A DNA stretch of 64,000 nucleotides. Origin: Bradyrhizobium elkanii USDA 76. GTDB lineage: Bacteria; Pseudomonadota; Alphaproteobacteria; Rhizobiales; Xanthobacteraceae. Positions 35,207 through 43,455 of the stretch are shown here, piece by piece; positions within the stretch are counted from its first letter, which is position 1; each line of letters opens with the position of its first letter. Location of the stretch: the NCBI RefSeq assembly GCF_023278185.1, contig NZ_CP066356.1, positions 1,054,001 to 1,118,000 on the forward strand, read 5' to 3'. The notes below the pieces were generated by a model, which was given only the letters and a program-made list of their open reading frames with translations, was not told the DNA's origin and searched no databases. A program made the translations under genes and the position numbers.

Positions 35207-35695
35207 CTATTTCGCCTCTGGAACTGTCTTGGCTGGCGTAGTCCTGGCGCCCTGCAGGCGGCTCGCCCGCTGCTCGATGAGCTGCAGCGTCTCGAAGGTT
35301 ACCGCAAGTTCCGCGCTGCCGATATCCTTCAGCAGGCTGGCCCGCACGCGGCGCAGCACCCGGTTGATCTCCTCGACCTTGGCTTCGCCGGTCGCGGTGA
35401 GATGCAGCGTCTTGGCGCGCCGGTCGGTCGGGTCCTCGCGGCGCTCGACGAAGCCTTCAGACTGGAGCAGATCGATCAGCCGCACCAGTGAAGGCCCCTC
35501 GATGCCCAGTTCGTCGGCAAGCACGCCCTGCCGGACGGTTTCCCCCTGGCGCGACAGCACCAGCAGCGGAATCGCCGTCGCGTAGGACAGGCCGTGGTCG
35601 GACAAGGCCTGATCCGACTCGCGGCGCCAGATCCGGGCGAGCCTGGTCACCAGGCGGCCGATCTCGGCATGGATATGGGACTGCGAAGGCGGCAT
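35207..35695 (-). CDS. MarR-family regulator of the efflux operon
   Basis: A 162-residue winged-helix regulator. The DNA-binding region includes RQGVLADELGIEGPSLVRLI, followed by the wing ERREDPTDRRAKTLHLT. It heads the efflux operon with 2 bases to the FUSC gene, so it most likely autoregulates and derepresses the pump on ligand binding. No ribosome-binding site precedes the ATG, and a promoter-like sequence ends about 6 bases before it, so the message may be leaderless. Confidence 0.92.
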   Translation of the reverse strand: MPPSQSHIHAEIGRLVTRLARIWRRESDQALSDHGLSYATAIPLLVLSRQGETVRQGVLADELGIEGPSLVRLIDLLQSEGFVERREDPTDRRAKTLHLTATGEAKVEEINRVLRRVRASLLKDIGSAELAVTFETLQLIEQRASRLQGARTTPAKTVPEAK

Positions 35696-35701
35696 GCGAA
35701 T

Positions 35702-35730
35702 TAGATAGGATGCGAACTATTAGGCTACAA
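35702..35730 (-). promoter_or_regulatory. Candidate promoter of the MarR efflux operon
   Basis: On the minus strand, TTGTAG (35725-35730) and TATCTA (35702-35707) are separated by 17 bases, a good sigma-70-type layout. The expected start point falls at or next to the MarR ATG (35695). Direct repeats atgcgaa (35694-35700, 35710-35716) and aactat (35715-35720, 35729-35734) overlap it and could be part of a MarR operator. Confidence 0.45.
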
Positions 35731-35908
35731 CTATATAGCTCCGAACATCGCGGATGATCACGCAAATGCGATCCTGCGTGAGGGAGCGTCAATACTGCTG
35801 CACGATCGACCTTGATGCGCTGGTTATGGTCGGTTGCGAGCGGACCTTGAGCGCGGCCGGTTAGGAACGCATCGGGATACAGAAGCTTCTGTTCCTGAGG
35901 AGATTGTC

Positions 35909-36085
35909 ATGAACAGAAAGCCTGTCACGCCGGATTCCGGACGCCCGAGCGACTGGGGTTCCCACGCGCAAACCGACAAGCCGTGGAAGGGAAACCCGGA
36001 GAAGGAGCAGCGCTCCGGAGACGCGAAGCGCTCCGGAGACGAGAAGCCGGACCTGGAAAAGTGGCATGAATCGAATACGCAGTGA
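35909..36085 (+). CDS. Small hydrophilic protein
   Basis: A 58-residue, strongly hydrophilic protein (MNRKPVTPDSGRPSDWGSHA...) rich in Lys, Glu, Asp, Ser and Pro, with a short internal repeat (RSGDAKRSGDEKPD). A strong ribosome-binding site (tgaggag) precedes the ATG at good spacing. Composition suggests an intrinsically disordered, perhaps stress-related protein. No family is recognised with confidence. Confidence 0.65.
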   Translation: MNRKPVTPDSGRPSDWGSHAQTDKPWKGNPEKEQRSGDAKRSGDEKPDLEKWHESNTQ

Positions 36086-36101
36086 TGCGCGGAGATAGCG
36101 A

Positions 36102-36215
36102 ATGCCCGCCTTTCACTTCGCGATTGTGAATGATGAGCGCGTGATCGATGCAACCGGCCAGCCGGTTACCGACCGCGATGAAGCCATTGCCGTCGCCAAA
36201 CGGCTCGCCAGCTGA
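36102..36215 (+). CDS. Very small DUF6894-like protein
   Basis: A 37-residue open frame, MPAFHFAIVNDERVIDATGQ then PVTDRDEAIAVAKRLAS. The pattern (aromatic F-F, charged turn, V-x-D-x-G, then an Ala-rich helix) resembles the small DUF6894 proteins common in Bradyrhizobium, but shorter. It starts 17 bases after the previous gene, with ggaga-like sequence 10 bases before the ATG. Confidence 0.5.
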   Translation: MPAFHFAIVNDERVIDATGQPVTDRDEAIAVAKRLAS

Positions 36216-36348
36216 CCGCTTTGATCTTCGGCGCGCTTCAGCACCATTTTCGCAGCAGGCGCACGGTGCAGGCCGGCGGGGAGGTCGTCCGCGAGAGATA
36301 CAAGCGGAATGAGACCTGTCGCAGCGCCGCTGGCGCAAGGAGGAGACG

Positions 36349-36561
36349 ATGGGATTGGCTCAATATGCGGTGATCGCGGCCGGCGAGGAATGGGGCGTCC
36401 TGCACGACGGCAATCTCAACGGCGGATACGCCACCAAGGAAGCTGCATTCGAATCGGCGGTGGCCGCCGCGGCACTGGCGATCAGGATGGGGCACGAGGT
36501 TCACGTCAGCGTTCCCGGCCGCGAGGAGGGCGAGGCAGCGCTCACCAAACGACCCACCTGA
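36349..36561 (+). CDS. Small conserved-looking hypothetical protein
   Basis: A 70-residue protein with a very good ribosome-binding site (aaggagga) 7 bases before the ATG. The sequence reads like a small DUF2188-type fold: YAVIAAGEEWGVLHDGN, a Gly turn and an alpha helix (KEAAFESAVAAAALAIRMG), then EVHVSVPGRE. Function is unknown. Confidence 0.65.
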   Translation: MGLAQYAVIAAGEEWGVLHDGNLNGGYATKEAAFESAVAAAALAIRMGHEVHVSVPGREEGEAALTKRPT

Positions 36562-36620
36562 TTCCAAACCATAGCAGTACGGCTTGCATTCGCTGTGAGG
36601 ACGAGGCGCGCCAACGCGGT

Positions 36621-37178
36621 CTACGGATCGAGCTCAGTATCCCAGTAGAGATAATCGAGCCAGCTCTCGTGCAGATAGTTCGGCGGAAACAGCCGGCCGT
36701 TGCGATGCAGCTGATGCACGGTCGGAGCGTAAGGCGTCTGCTTCGGAAACATCTTGGCCTGCTGCGGCGTCAGATTGCCCTTGCGCAAATTGCAGGGCGA
36801 GCAGGCGGCGACGACGTTCTCCCAGGTGGTCTGGCCACCCTTGCTGCGCGGAATGATGTGATCGAAGGTGAGATCGTCGCCCGACAGGCAATACTGGCAG
36901 CTGAATCGGTCGCGCAGGAAAACGTTGAACCGGGTGAAGGCGGGGTGGGTGGTCGGCTTGACGAAGGACTTGAGGGATACAACGCTCGGCAGCTGGATTT
37001 CGAAGGACGGACTTCGTACCGCCCGGTCGTAATATTCGACGATGTTGACACGATCGAGGAACACCGCCTTGATCGCGTCCTGCCAGGACCAGAGCGACAG
37101 CGGGTAATAACTCAGCGGCCGGAAGTCCGCATTCAAGACCAGCACCGGCCAACCGCCTTGCGAGACATGTGCGTTCAA
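36621..37178 (-). CDS. HNH endonuclease
   Basis: A 185-residue HNH-family nuclease. The metal/His core is CQYCLSGDDLTFDHIIPRS, with the second pair of Cys in ACSPCNLRKGN, forming the usual zinc knuckle around HNH residues. I chose the TTG at 37178 (protein begins NAHVSQGGWPVL) because aggag lies 6 bases before it. The 15 residues upstream from ATG 37223 look non-coding. Such stand-alone HNH proteins are widespread and their role is unclear. Confidence 0.88.
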   Translation of the reverse strand: MNAHVSQGGWPVLVLNADFRPLSYYPLSLWSWQDAIKAVFLDRVNIVEYYDRAVRSPSFEIQLPSVVSLKSFVKPTTHPAFTRFNVFLRDRFSCQYCLSGDDLTFDHIIPRSKGGQTTWENVVAACSPCNLRKGNLTPQQAKMFPKQTPYAPTVHQLHRNGRLFPPNYLHESWLDYLYWDTELDP

Positions 37179-37369
37179 ATAACGCTCCTGACTCCCATTA
37201 GCTGCGAAGCAGCATGCACTCACATACTACAGGCAGCGTGACGGGATTGTGAAGAGCAATGAGCGGCTTATCCGCCGCGCCCTGCCATGTTCCTGCCCCG
37301 ATTGCCTCCCGCCCGCGAGGCCCGTAAAGGGAGCCGCAAGGCCCTGTCGGCCAGTGACGGACCCTGCCG

Positions 37370-39130
37370 ATGACCACGACCTCAAGCTATCTCGAGGCGC
37401 CGCGCCGGTTGCGCGCGTTCGTGCGCGCGCACGAGACGAGCCTTGTGGTGCTGGCGGTGCTGATCGGAGCCATTGGCGGCCTCGTGGTGGCGGTCATGAG
37501 CGGCCTCGTCACGGTGCTGCATTCGGTGCTGTTCAATCTGCCGCTCGGCGACCGGTTGTCGAGCCAGCCCAGCATCGATCCCGTGCGCGCGCTCGTGGTT
37601 CCCACGATCGGCGGCCTGCTGCTGGGATTTGCGTTCCTTCTGTTGCTCCGGGTCCGGCCGGCCCGCGAAATCGACCCGATCGAAGCCAACGCGCTTTATG
37701 GCGGGCGGATGTCGTTCCGCGGCAGCGTGATCGTGGCGCTGCAGACGATCTGGTCGAGCGGCGTCGGCGGCTCGGTCGGGCTCGAGGCCGGCTATACCCA
37801 GCTCTCCAGCGGCCTCGCCGCATCGCTCGGCCGCGGCTTTCACCTTCGCCGCAACGACCAGCGAATCATGGTCGGCTGCGGCGCGGCGGCGGCGATCGCC
37901 GGCGCGTTCAGCGCGCCGCTGGCGGGCGCGTTCTACGCTTTCGAACTTGTGATCGGTGGCTATACGCCGGCCAGCCTGACCCCGGTCGGCGTGGCGGCGG
38001 TGACCGGCTACTTCGTCGCCCATGCCTTTGAGCCGCTGCCGCTCGGCGTCGGCGTCGGAACCGTCGGCGATGTGCTCGGACGGGATCTTGCGATCGCCGC
38101 GCTGCTCGGCATGGTCGCGGCGCTGACCGGGATCGCGATCATGCGCGGGGTCACGCTGTGCGAGGCGCTGCTGACCAAGAGCCGGCTGTGGCCGCCATTG
38201 CGGCCGGCGCTCGGCGGGCTTGCGGTCGGCGCGATGGCGCTACTCACGCCGCAGGTGATGTCGTCGGGCCACGGCGCGCTGCGCTTCGCCGGCATCGTGG
38301 CGATGCCGCTTGCCTTCATCGCCGGCGTGTTCGCGCTGAAGGCGGTGGCCTCGATCGTCTCGCTCGGCTCGGGCTTCCGCGGCGGATTGTTCTTCGCCAC
38401 GTTGTTCATGGGTGCGCTCGGCGGCCGGCTGTTCGCGGCCGGCGTCGACATCGTGTGGCCGGGGTTGAACCTCGACCCCAACGCCTATGCGGTGATCGGC
38501 ATGAGCGCGCTGTCGGCCTCGGTGATCGGCGGCCCGCTCACGATGTCGTTCATCGCGCTGGAATCCACCGGCAACCTCTGGCTCACGACCGCGGTGCTGG
38601 TCGCGGTCATCATCTCGACCACGATCACGCGCGAGCTGTTCGGCTATTCGTTCGCGACCTGGCGTTTGCATCTGCGCGGCGAGACCATCCGCAGCGCCGC
38701 CGATATCGGCTGGATCCGCGATCTCACGGTCGGCAAGATGATGCGGCAGGACATGACGACGGTGAACGCCGCGATGCCGATCGAGACGTTCCGCGAGGAA
38801 TTCCCGCCGGGCTCGAAGACCCAGGTCGTCGCGGTCGACGGCGAGGGGCACTACGCGGGGCTTGCGCTGGTCGCCGAAGCGCACGCGCCGGATCTCGAGG
38901 CCGACAAGGGGCTTGCCGGCATTCTGCGCTACGCCGACGTGGTGCTGCATCCCGGCATGAACGTGCAGGAGGCGATCGCGGTGTTCGACGCGGCCGAAGC
39001 GGAATCGCTCGCCGTGGTCGGGGGCGACGGCGACCGGCGGCCGATCGGCCTGCTCACCGAAGCGCACGCCATGCGGCGCTATGCGGAAGAATCCGAGCAG
39101 CGCCGCCGCGAGGTGATCGGCGAGATTTGA
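37370..39130 (+). CDS. ClC-family chloride channel/transporter with CBS-type C-terminus
   Basis: A 586-residue membrane protein. The ClC core (about 20-420) has about 10 helices with family sites GVGGSVGLEAGY (near the GxxxP anion site), AAAIAGAFSAPLAGAFYAFE, GSGFRGGLFFATLFMG and GMSALSASVIGGPLTMSFIA. The usual Pro in GRxGPE is Leu here, and the gating region reads VGLEAGY, so the ion selectivity may differ. The C-terminal part (450-586) resembles paired CBS domains. The 191 bases upstream show no gene. Confidence 0.9.
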   Translation: MTTTSSYLEAPRRLRAFVRAHETSLVVLAVLIGAIGGLVVAVMSGLVTVLHSVLFNLPLGDRLSSQPSIDPVRALVVPTIGGLLLGFAFLLLLRVRPAREIDPIEANALYGGRMSFRGSVIVALQTIWSSGVGGSVGLEAGYTQLSSGLAASLGRGFHLRRNDQRIMVGCGAAAAIAGAFSAPLAGAFYAFELVIGGYTPASLTPVGVAAVTGYFVAHAFEPLPLGVGVGTVGDVLGRDLAIAALLGMVAALTGIAIMRGVTLCEALLTKSRLWPPLRPALGGLAVGAMALLTPQVMSSGHGALRFAGIVAMPLAFIAGVFALKAVASIVSLGSGFRGGLFFATLFMGALGGRLFAAGVDIVWPGLNLDPNAYAVIGMSALSASVIGGPLTMSFIALESTGNLWLTTAVLVAVIISTTITRELFGYSFATWRLHLRGETIRSAADIGWIRDLTVGKMMRQDMTTVNAAMPIETFREEFPPGSKTQVVAVDGEGHYAGLALVAEAHAPDLEADKGLAGILRYADVVLHPGMNVQEAIAVFDAAEAESLAVVGGDGDRRPIGLLTEAHAMRRYAEESEQRRREVIGEI

Positions 39131-39152
39131 TTGCGCGGGAGCGCTTTTCGAC

Positions 39153-39259
39153 CCGTCATCCTGAGGAGCCGCGAAGCGGCGTCTCGAAGGATGCACGGCC
39201 ACCAGCCGGGGCCGTCGACCCTTCGAGACGCGCGCGATGCGCGCTCCTCAGGGTGACGG
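39153..39259. repeat. REP-like long inverted repeat, copy 2
   Basis: The left end ccgtcatcctgaggagc and right end gctcctcagggtgacgg are near-perfect complements. Internal arms gtctcgaagg and cccttcgagac continue the pairing. Inner short palindromes (ccgcgaagcgg, gcgcgatgcgcgc) sit in each arm. The spacer matches copy 1 at 109-243. The position 22 bases after the channel gene could also let it act as an mRNA 3' structure. Confidence 0.75.
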
Positions 39260-39286
39260 TGATGGAGTGACGGTGGGAGACTGAAT

Positions 39287-40258
39287 CTAAACCTTCTCCA
39301 GCTTCTGCAGGCACCGCGTCACGCGCACCGCGGCCGGCATCTCGGTGTCCGGAAAGCTGGTCTTCCAGTCGGTGACGCCGACCTCGCCGACATAGATGTC
39401 GCCGCGGGAATCCAGCGCGATGCCGTGCGGCGCCAGGAATTTTCCGGTCTCGATGCCGGGGCCTTGTTCGCCGCCGAGGCGCGCGATGCGCTTTCCGGTG
39501 TGATCCACGATCGACAGCCGCGGGCCGAGATTGGGCACCTTGCGATTGACGGCCATGCCGGGGCCGAGCTCGCCGATCACGAAGTTCGGCTGCTTGCCGC
39601 CGCCGCAGCAGCACAGCGCGCAGGGCCGGTGCAGGTTGTTCCACTGCGTCTCGTATCTGCCGTTGCCGTCGAACACCTGGACGCGGTGGTTCTCGCGGTC
39701 GGCGACGTAGACCCAGCCATCGGCGTCGGTCGCGATGTTGTGCACGATGTTGAACTGGCCGGGATCGGTGCCGGGCTCGCCCCAGCTTTTGATCAGCCTG
39801 CCATCCGGCGTGTACTTGTGGATACAGGCATTGCCGTAGCCATCGGAGACATAGATCTCGCCCTTCGGCGACAGCGCGGTATGGGTGCAGCGATGGAACG
39901 GCTCGCCGCTCATGAACGGCGCCGGCTTGTTCGGGATGCCGATCGTCAGCACCACCCTGCCGTCGGTTGAACACTTGCGCACGGTGTGGTCGCCGTCATC
40001 GGTGCAATAGAGATTGTCGTCGGCGTCGATGTGCAGGCCGTGGGCGCGCGAGAACACGCCTTCGCCCCAGCTCTTGATGAAATTCCCCTCGCGGTCGAGC
40101 ACCACCATCGGATGGTTGCCGCGGTTGAAGACATAGACGCGGTCCTTGCTGTCGACGGCGACGGAGGCGACATCCGTCAGGCTCCAGCCGTCGGGGAGCT
40201 TTGCGAAGTTCTCCACCACGCGATAGCGGTGTTCGCCGGTGCCGAGGGTGATTGGCAT
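39287..40258 (-). CDS. NHL-repeat protein, peptidyl-alpha-hydroxyglycine lyase-like
   Basis: A 323-residue beta-propeller protein with about five NHL repeats (for example VAVDSKDRVYVFNRGNHPM, GLHIDADDNLYCTDDGDH and IATDADGWVYVADRENHR). It resembles the lyase half of peptide-amidating enzymes, but no monooxygenase half is present and bacterial members are functionally open. A cysteine cluster CALCCCGGG (Cys213, 216, 217, 218) is unusual. There is no signal peptide. The start ATG at 40258 is preceded by weak gggagacatct-like sequence. Confidence 0.85.
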   Translation of the reverse strand: MPITLGTGEHRYRVVENFAKLPDGWSLTDVASVAVDSKDRVYVFNRGNHPMVVLDREGNFIKSWGEGVFSRAHGLHIDADDNLYCTDDGDHTVRKCSTDGRVVLTIGIPNKPAPFMSGEPFHRCTHTALSPKGEIYVSDGYGNACIHKYTPDGRLIKSWGEPGTDPGQFNIVHNIATDADGWVYVADRENHRVQVFDGNGRYETQWNNLHRPCALCCCGGGKQPNFVIGELGPGMAVNRKVPNLGPRLSIVDHTGKRIARLGGEQGPGIETGKFLAPHGIALDSRGDIYVGEVGVTDWKTSFPDTEMPAAVRVTRCLQKLEKV

Positions 40259-40276
40259 AAGATGTCTCCCCAAGAT

Positions 40277-40356
40277 CGTCATTCCGGGGCGATGCGCAGC
40301 ATCGAACCCGGAATCTCGAGGTTCCGGGTCCGCGCTTCGCGCATCCCGGAACGACG
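40277..40356. repeat. Second family of palindromic intergenic repeat
   Basis: The element begins cgtcattccggggcg and ends catcccggaacgacg, which are near complements. Internal parts (gaacccggaatctcgag and ttccgggtccgcgc) pair as well. It lies in the 106-base gap between two minus-strand genes and differs from the 39153 family. Confidence 0.65.
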
Positions 40357-40364
40357 GCAGGTTT

Positions 40365-42152
40365 CTATGAAAAGCCCGCCCGCGGTCCGACGTCGCGCGG
40401 CAACAGGCCTTCCTCGATCGCCTTGATCTGCAATGCGAGATAGCGCGAGTTGATGCGGCATTGCGCGAGGCTGCCGGCGATGAACCACAGGCCGGGCTGC
40501 GGCGTGCGGGTGTACATGTTGCGCAGCTCCTGGCCGTCGCCAAAGCCCCAGATCGGGCCGACGCGCGCGGCCACCGCCTCGCCGAACAGTTTCTTCACCA
40601 GCTCTTCCTGCGGCCGGTAGCCGGTCGCGAGCACGATCAGGTCGGCGGCAACGATCTCGCCGTTCTTCAGCCGCGCGCCCTCGCTTACGAAGGTCTCGAT
40701 GTCGGCGAATTGCTGCAGGGCGACCGCACCGCTCGCGACGAGATCGGAGCAGCCGACGTTGAAGTAATAGCCGCCGCCGCGGGTCAGGTATTTGAACTGC
40801 CAGCCGGTGCCGCCATCGCCGAAATCGAGCTTGAAGCCCTTGCGCGCGAGGCCGTCGAGCAGCGGCTTGTCAAGTTGCTTCGACTGCTCGGTCATCAGCA
40901 CATGGCTGCGCTTGGCGAGCACAAGCGGCATCGAGGTCGCGATCAGATCATTGTCCTCCAGCGTACCTTCATTGTAGGCGGCATAGGCAAGCTGCGCCGA
41001 CGGCTCGATATTGGTGATCAGCGTCGAGGAGCGCTGAACCAGCGTGACGTCGGCGCCGGAGGAATGCAGATCCTGCGCGATGTCGTGGCCGCTGTTGCCG
41101 GTGCCGATCACGAGCGCGCTCTTGCCGGTCCAGCTCTCGCCATCCTCGTAGCGGCTGGAATGCATGACCTTGCCGGAAAAATTCTTCAGGCCCGGGATGT
41201 CGGGCAAGTTGGGAATGCCGCTGACGCCGGTCGCCATCACGACATGGCGCGGCTGCATTGTCCGTGTCGTGCCGTCGGCGCGGCGCAACTCGACACTCCA
41301 ACGCCCTTCCGCGTCGTCATAGCTGCCGCCGACAAATTCCGTGCCGGTCCAGAAGTTCAGCTCCATGGCGTCGACATAGGATTCGAACCAGTTGGCGAGC
41401 TTGTCCTTCGGGATGTAGGTCGGCCAGTTCGGCGGGAACGGCATGTAGGGCAGGTGATTGACCTGCACCTGGTTGTGCAGGGTCAGCGCGTGATAGCGCT
41501 TGCGCCAATTGTCGCCGACGCGCGCCTCGCGGTCGACGATCAGCGTGTCGATCTTGAGCTGTTGCAGCCGCGCGGCGATCGCAAGCCCGGCCTGTCCGCC
41601 GCCGACCACCAGCACATCGGGGTCGCGGTCGACATATTCGGCGGATGCCTTGCGCAGGTCGAGCCAGTTGGGGCCGCGGAAGTCGCGCGAATAGGCCTGT
41701 CCGCGCGGCCTGGTGTGGCCCTGCTGCTCCTCAAAACCCTTCAGCTCCTCGAGCGTCGTCAGCAAGGTCCAGGCCTTCAGGCGATCGTCGTCGGCGGCAT
41801 CGGGGATCAGTCGTACGATGCCGTGGCCGCGGCCAACCGCCGTCTCGAATTTGAAGATCGCCTCGATCGCATGGGTACCGGCGCGTGTCACCCGGCGTGG
41901 CGCCGCGCGCTCGGCATCGATGCGGAAGTCATGCGGCGCGCTGTGACGCGCATGCGCCGGCAGCTCCTCGATGATTGCGAAGGCCCGATTGACGGTCTGG
42001 ATGTTCCAGCTCAGCGCCAGCACGTCGCGCCAGTAGCTGTCGGGATGGAACAGCGGCTTCAGCAGCACATCGTCGGGGCTGGCCAACGCATCTTCGAACT
42101 GCACAAGCCAATTGTCGGCGGCGACCGAAATATCGTCCGTCTTGTCGAGCAT
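40365..42152 (-). CDS. Flavin-containing monooxygenase with N-terminal NTF2-like domain
   Basis: A protein of about 595 residues. The first ~150 resemble a SnoaL/NTF2-like fold (LFHPDSYWRDVLALSWNIQT). The FAD site is VLVVGGGQAGLAIAARL, the NADPH site VIGTGNSGHDIAQDL. The FMO-type signature FSGKVMHSSRY is present. It would use NADPH and O2 to oxygenate a soft nucleophile or ketone. Start at 42152 (MLDKTDDISV) is preferred for coding character; an ATG at 42215 adds 21 residues. It sits within a catabolic-looking cluster. Confidence 0.88.
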   Translation of the reverse strand: MLDKTDDISVAADNWLVQFEDALASPDDVLLKPLFHPDSYWRDVLALSWNIQTVNRAFAIIEELPAHARHSAPHDFRIDAERAAPRRVTRAGTHAIEAIFKFETAVGRGHGIVRLIPDAADDDRLKAWTLLTTLEELKGFEEQQGHTRPRGQAYSRDFRGPNWLDLRKASAEYVDRDPDVLVVGGGQAGLAIAARLQQLKIDTLIVDREARVGDNWRKRYHALTLHNQVQVNHLPYMPFPPNWPTYIPKDKLANWFESYVDAMELNFWTGTEFVGGSYDDAEGRWSVELRRADGTTRTMQPRHVVMATGVSGIPNLPDIPGLKNFSGKVMHSSRYEDGESWTGKSALVIGTGNSGHDIAQDLHSSGADVTLVQRSSTLITNIEPSAQLAYAAYNEGTLEDNDLIATSMPLVLAKRSHVLMTEQSKQLDKPLLDGLARKGFKLDFGDGGTGWQFKYLTRGGGYYFNVGCSDLVASGAVALQQFADIETFVSEGARLKNGEIVAADLIVLATGYRPQEELVKKLFGEAVAARVGPIWGFGDGQELRNMYTRTPQPGLWFIAGSLAQCRINSRYLALQIKAIEEGLLPRDVGPRAGFS

Positions 42153-42264
42153 CGAGCGTTTCTCGTCATCGGCCGCCTTGCTGATATTTTCTTGGCGGCG
42201 TTCCCATTGCCGCAAAGCCTATACCCATTCGAAGGCATGCAGAAAGGGCGCGACGGGATATCGC

Positions 42265-43350
42265 CTATTCGGCCAGCGACAGGATCAGGCCTTGATCCGG
42301 CGGAACGCGGCCCTGCAGGGTATCGAGATAGGCTTCGCGTACCGCGGCCGGGCCGCGCCGCTCGACTACATCAAGCCAATTCGGCAGATGCGGCACCAGC
42401 TCCGCCCAGGCGGCGCCAAAGCGCTGGTCGATGCCGCCGGGACCCCATTCCTTGGCGCGCTTGCGGATCTGGTCGGGGGCGAAGAACCACACCGGCTTGG
42501 CGCCGGGCAGCGTCGGCTCCTCCGGCTCGCTCGCGCGATGCGTCAGCCCGACCCGGCCGGAATAAACCATCTGCGCGCCGAAGTGCCGGTGCAGGGCCTC
42601 GCGCAGCGCGCTGTTGCCGGCCATGTCGACATAGGCTGTCGGCTCGGCCGGCGGGATCGCGGTGACCTGATCGTAGGTGACGACCTCGTCATAGCAGCCG
42701 AGCGATCTGACGAAATCGACATTGCCCCTGGAGGTCAGCCCGATCACCGAGATGCCCCTTTTGTGCGCGAGATGGGCGAGCCCGAACGCGGTCTTGCTCG
42801 AGGCCGACGACAGGATGACGCGGCGTGCGCCGTAGAATTCATTCTCTGCCAGGAAGTCGTCGACCAGGAAAGACAACATGAACAGAGGCAGCAGCAGCGC
42901 GCGGAAATCGCCTTGCTGGCCGGCATAGGTCGAATCGCCGGAGACCCGGGCATAGGCGTTATAGACCGGCGAGACCTCCTGCCGGTGCGCGGCGCCGTCG
43001 CGCAGGCCACGCTTGCTGACGTCGGCCGCCTCGATCACCAGATGGGTCGCCATCGGGAAATAGCCGAACAGCGTTTCGCCTTCTGCGATCATGGGATGTT
43101 TCGATGCCAGCACCTCGCCAAAGCCCCACACCGGGATGATGCCGTAGCCCTCGGGCGCCGGGAACAGGTGCCAGTATTTCAGCTGCTCGCCGATCACCGC
43201 ATAGGTGATGTTGTTGGCGGTGAAGGCGAAGCGGGTCACCTTCACCAGCAGCGCATCGGCCGGCAGCGCGGCGGCGTCGGGCAACGGCGTCTCGATCACC
43301 TTGCATTGCTGCAGATCGTTGCGGATGACGATGAAGTCGGTCGAGTTCAT
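42265..43350 (-). CDS. DUF2855 protein, MDR/quinone-oxidoreductase-like
   Basis: A 361-residue protein. The N-terminus is like medium-chain dehydrogenases (LVKVTRFAFTANNITYAVIG and a GFGEV segment). The middle has a Rossmann-like turn (RRVILSSASSKTAFGLAHLA). Unlike typical MDR enzymes it lacks a clear GxGxxG, which fits the DUF2855 family. Its reaction is unknown; in this cluster it may act on a carbonyl intermediate. Start ATG 43350 is preferred over one 78 bases upstream. Confidence 0.83.
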   Translation of the reverse strand: MNSTDFIVIRNDLQQCKVIETPLPDAAALPADALLVKVTRFAFTANNITYAVIGEQLKYWHLFPAPEGYGIIPVWGFGEVLASKHPMIAEGETLFGYFPMATHLVIEAADVSKRGLRDGAAHRQEVSPVYNAYARVSGDSTYAGQQGDFRALLLPLFMLSFLVDDFLAENEFYGARRVILSSASSKTAFGLAHLAHKRGISVIGLTSRGNVDFVRSLGCYDEVVTYDQVTAIPPAEPTAYVDMAGNSALREALHRHFGAQMVYSGRVGLTHRASEPEEPTLPGAKPVWFFAPDQIRKRAKEWGPGGIDQRFGAAWAELVPHLPNWLDVVERRGPAAVREAYLDTLQGRVPPDQGLILSLAE

Positions 43351-43455
43351 GGCGGATGATCCGGGCCTTTGGTGCACCGGCATCGTTGCTTCGTTCGCCG
43401 GCCGTTTGCAACAGCAACTAAGTTTCAAACGTCGTTCGCTTCGCCGTCAGATCGT

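Noticed and set aside
40461..42665. 734-codon open frame opposite the flavin monooxygenase
   Set aside because: Runs past the real gene boundaries into the next gene and has no recognisable domain, while the minus-strand frame has FAD and NADPH motifs.
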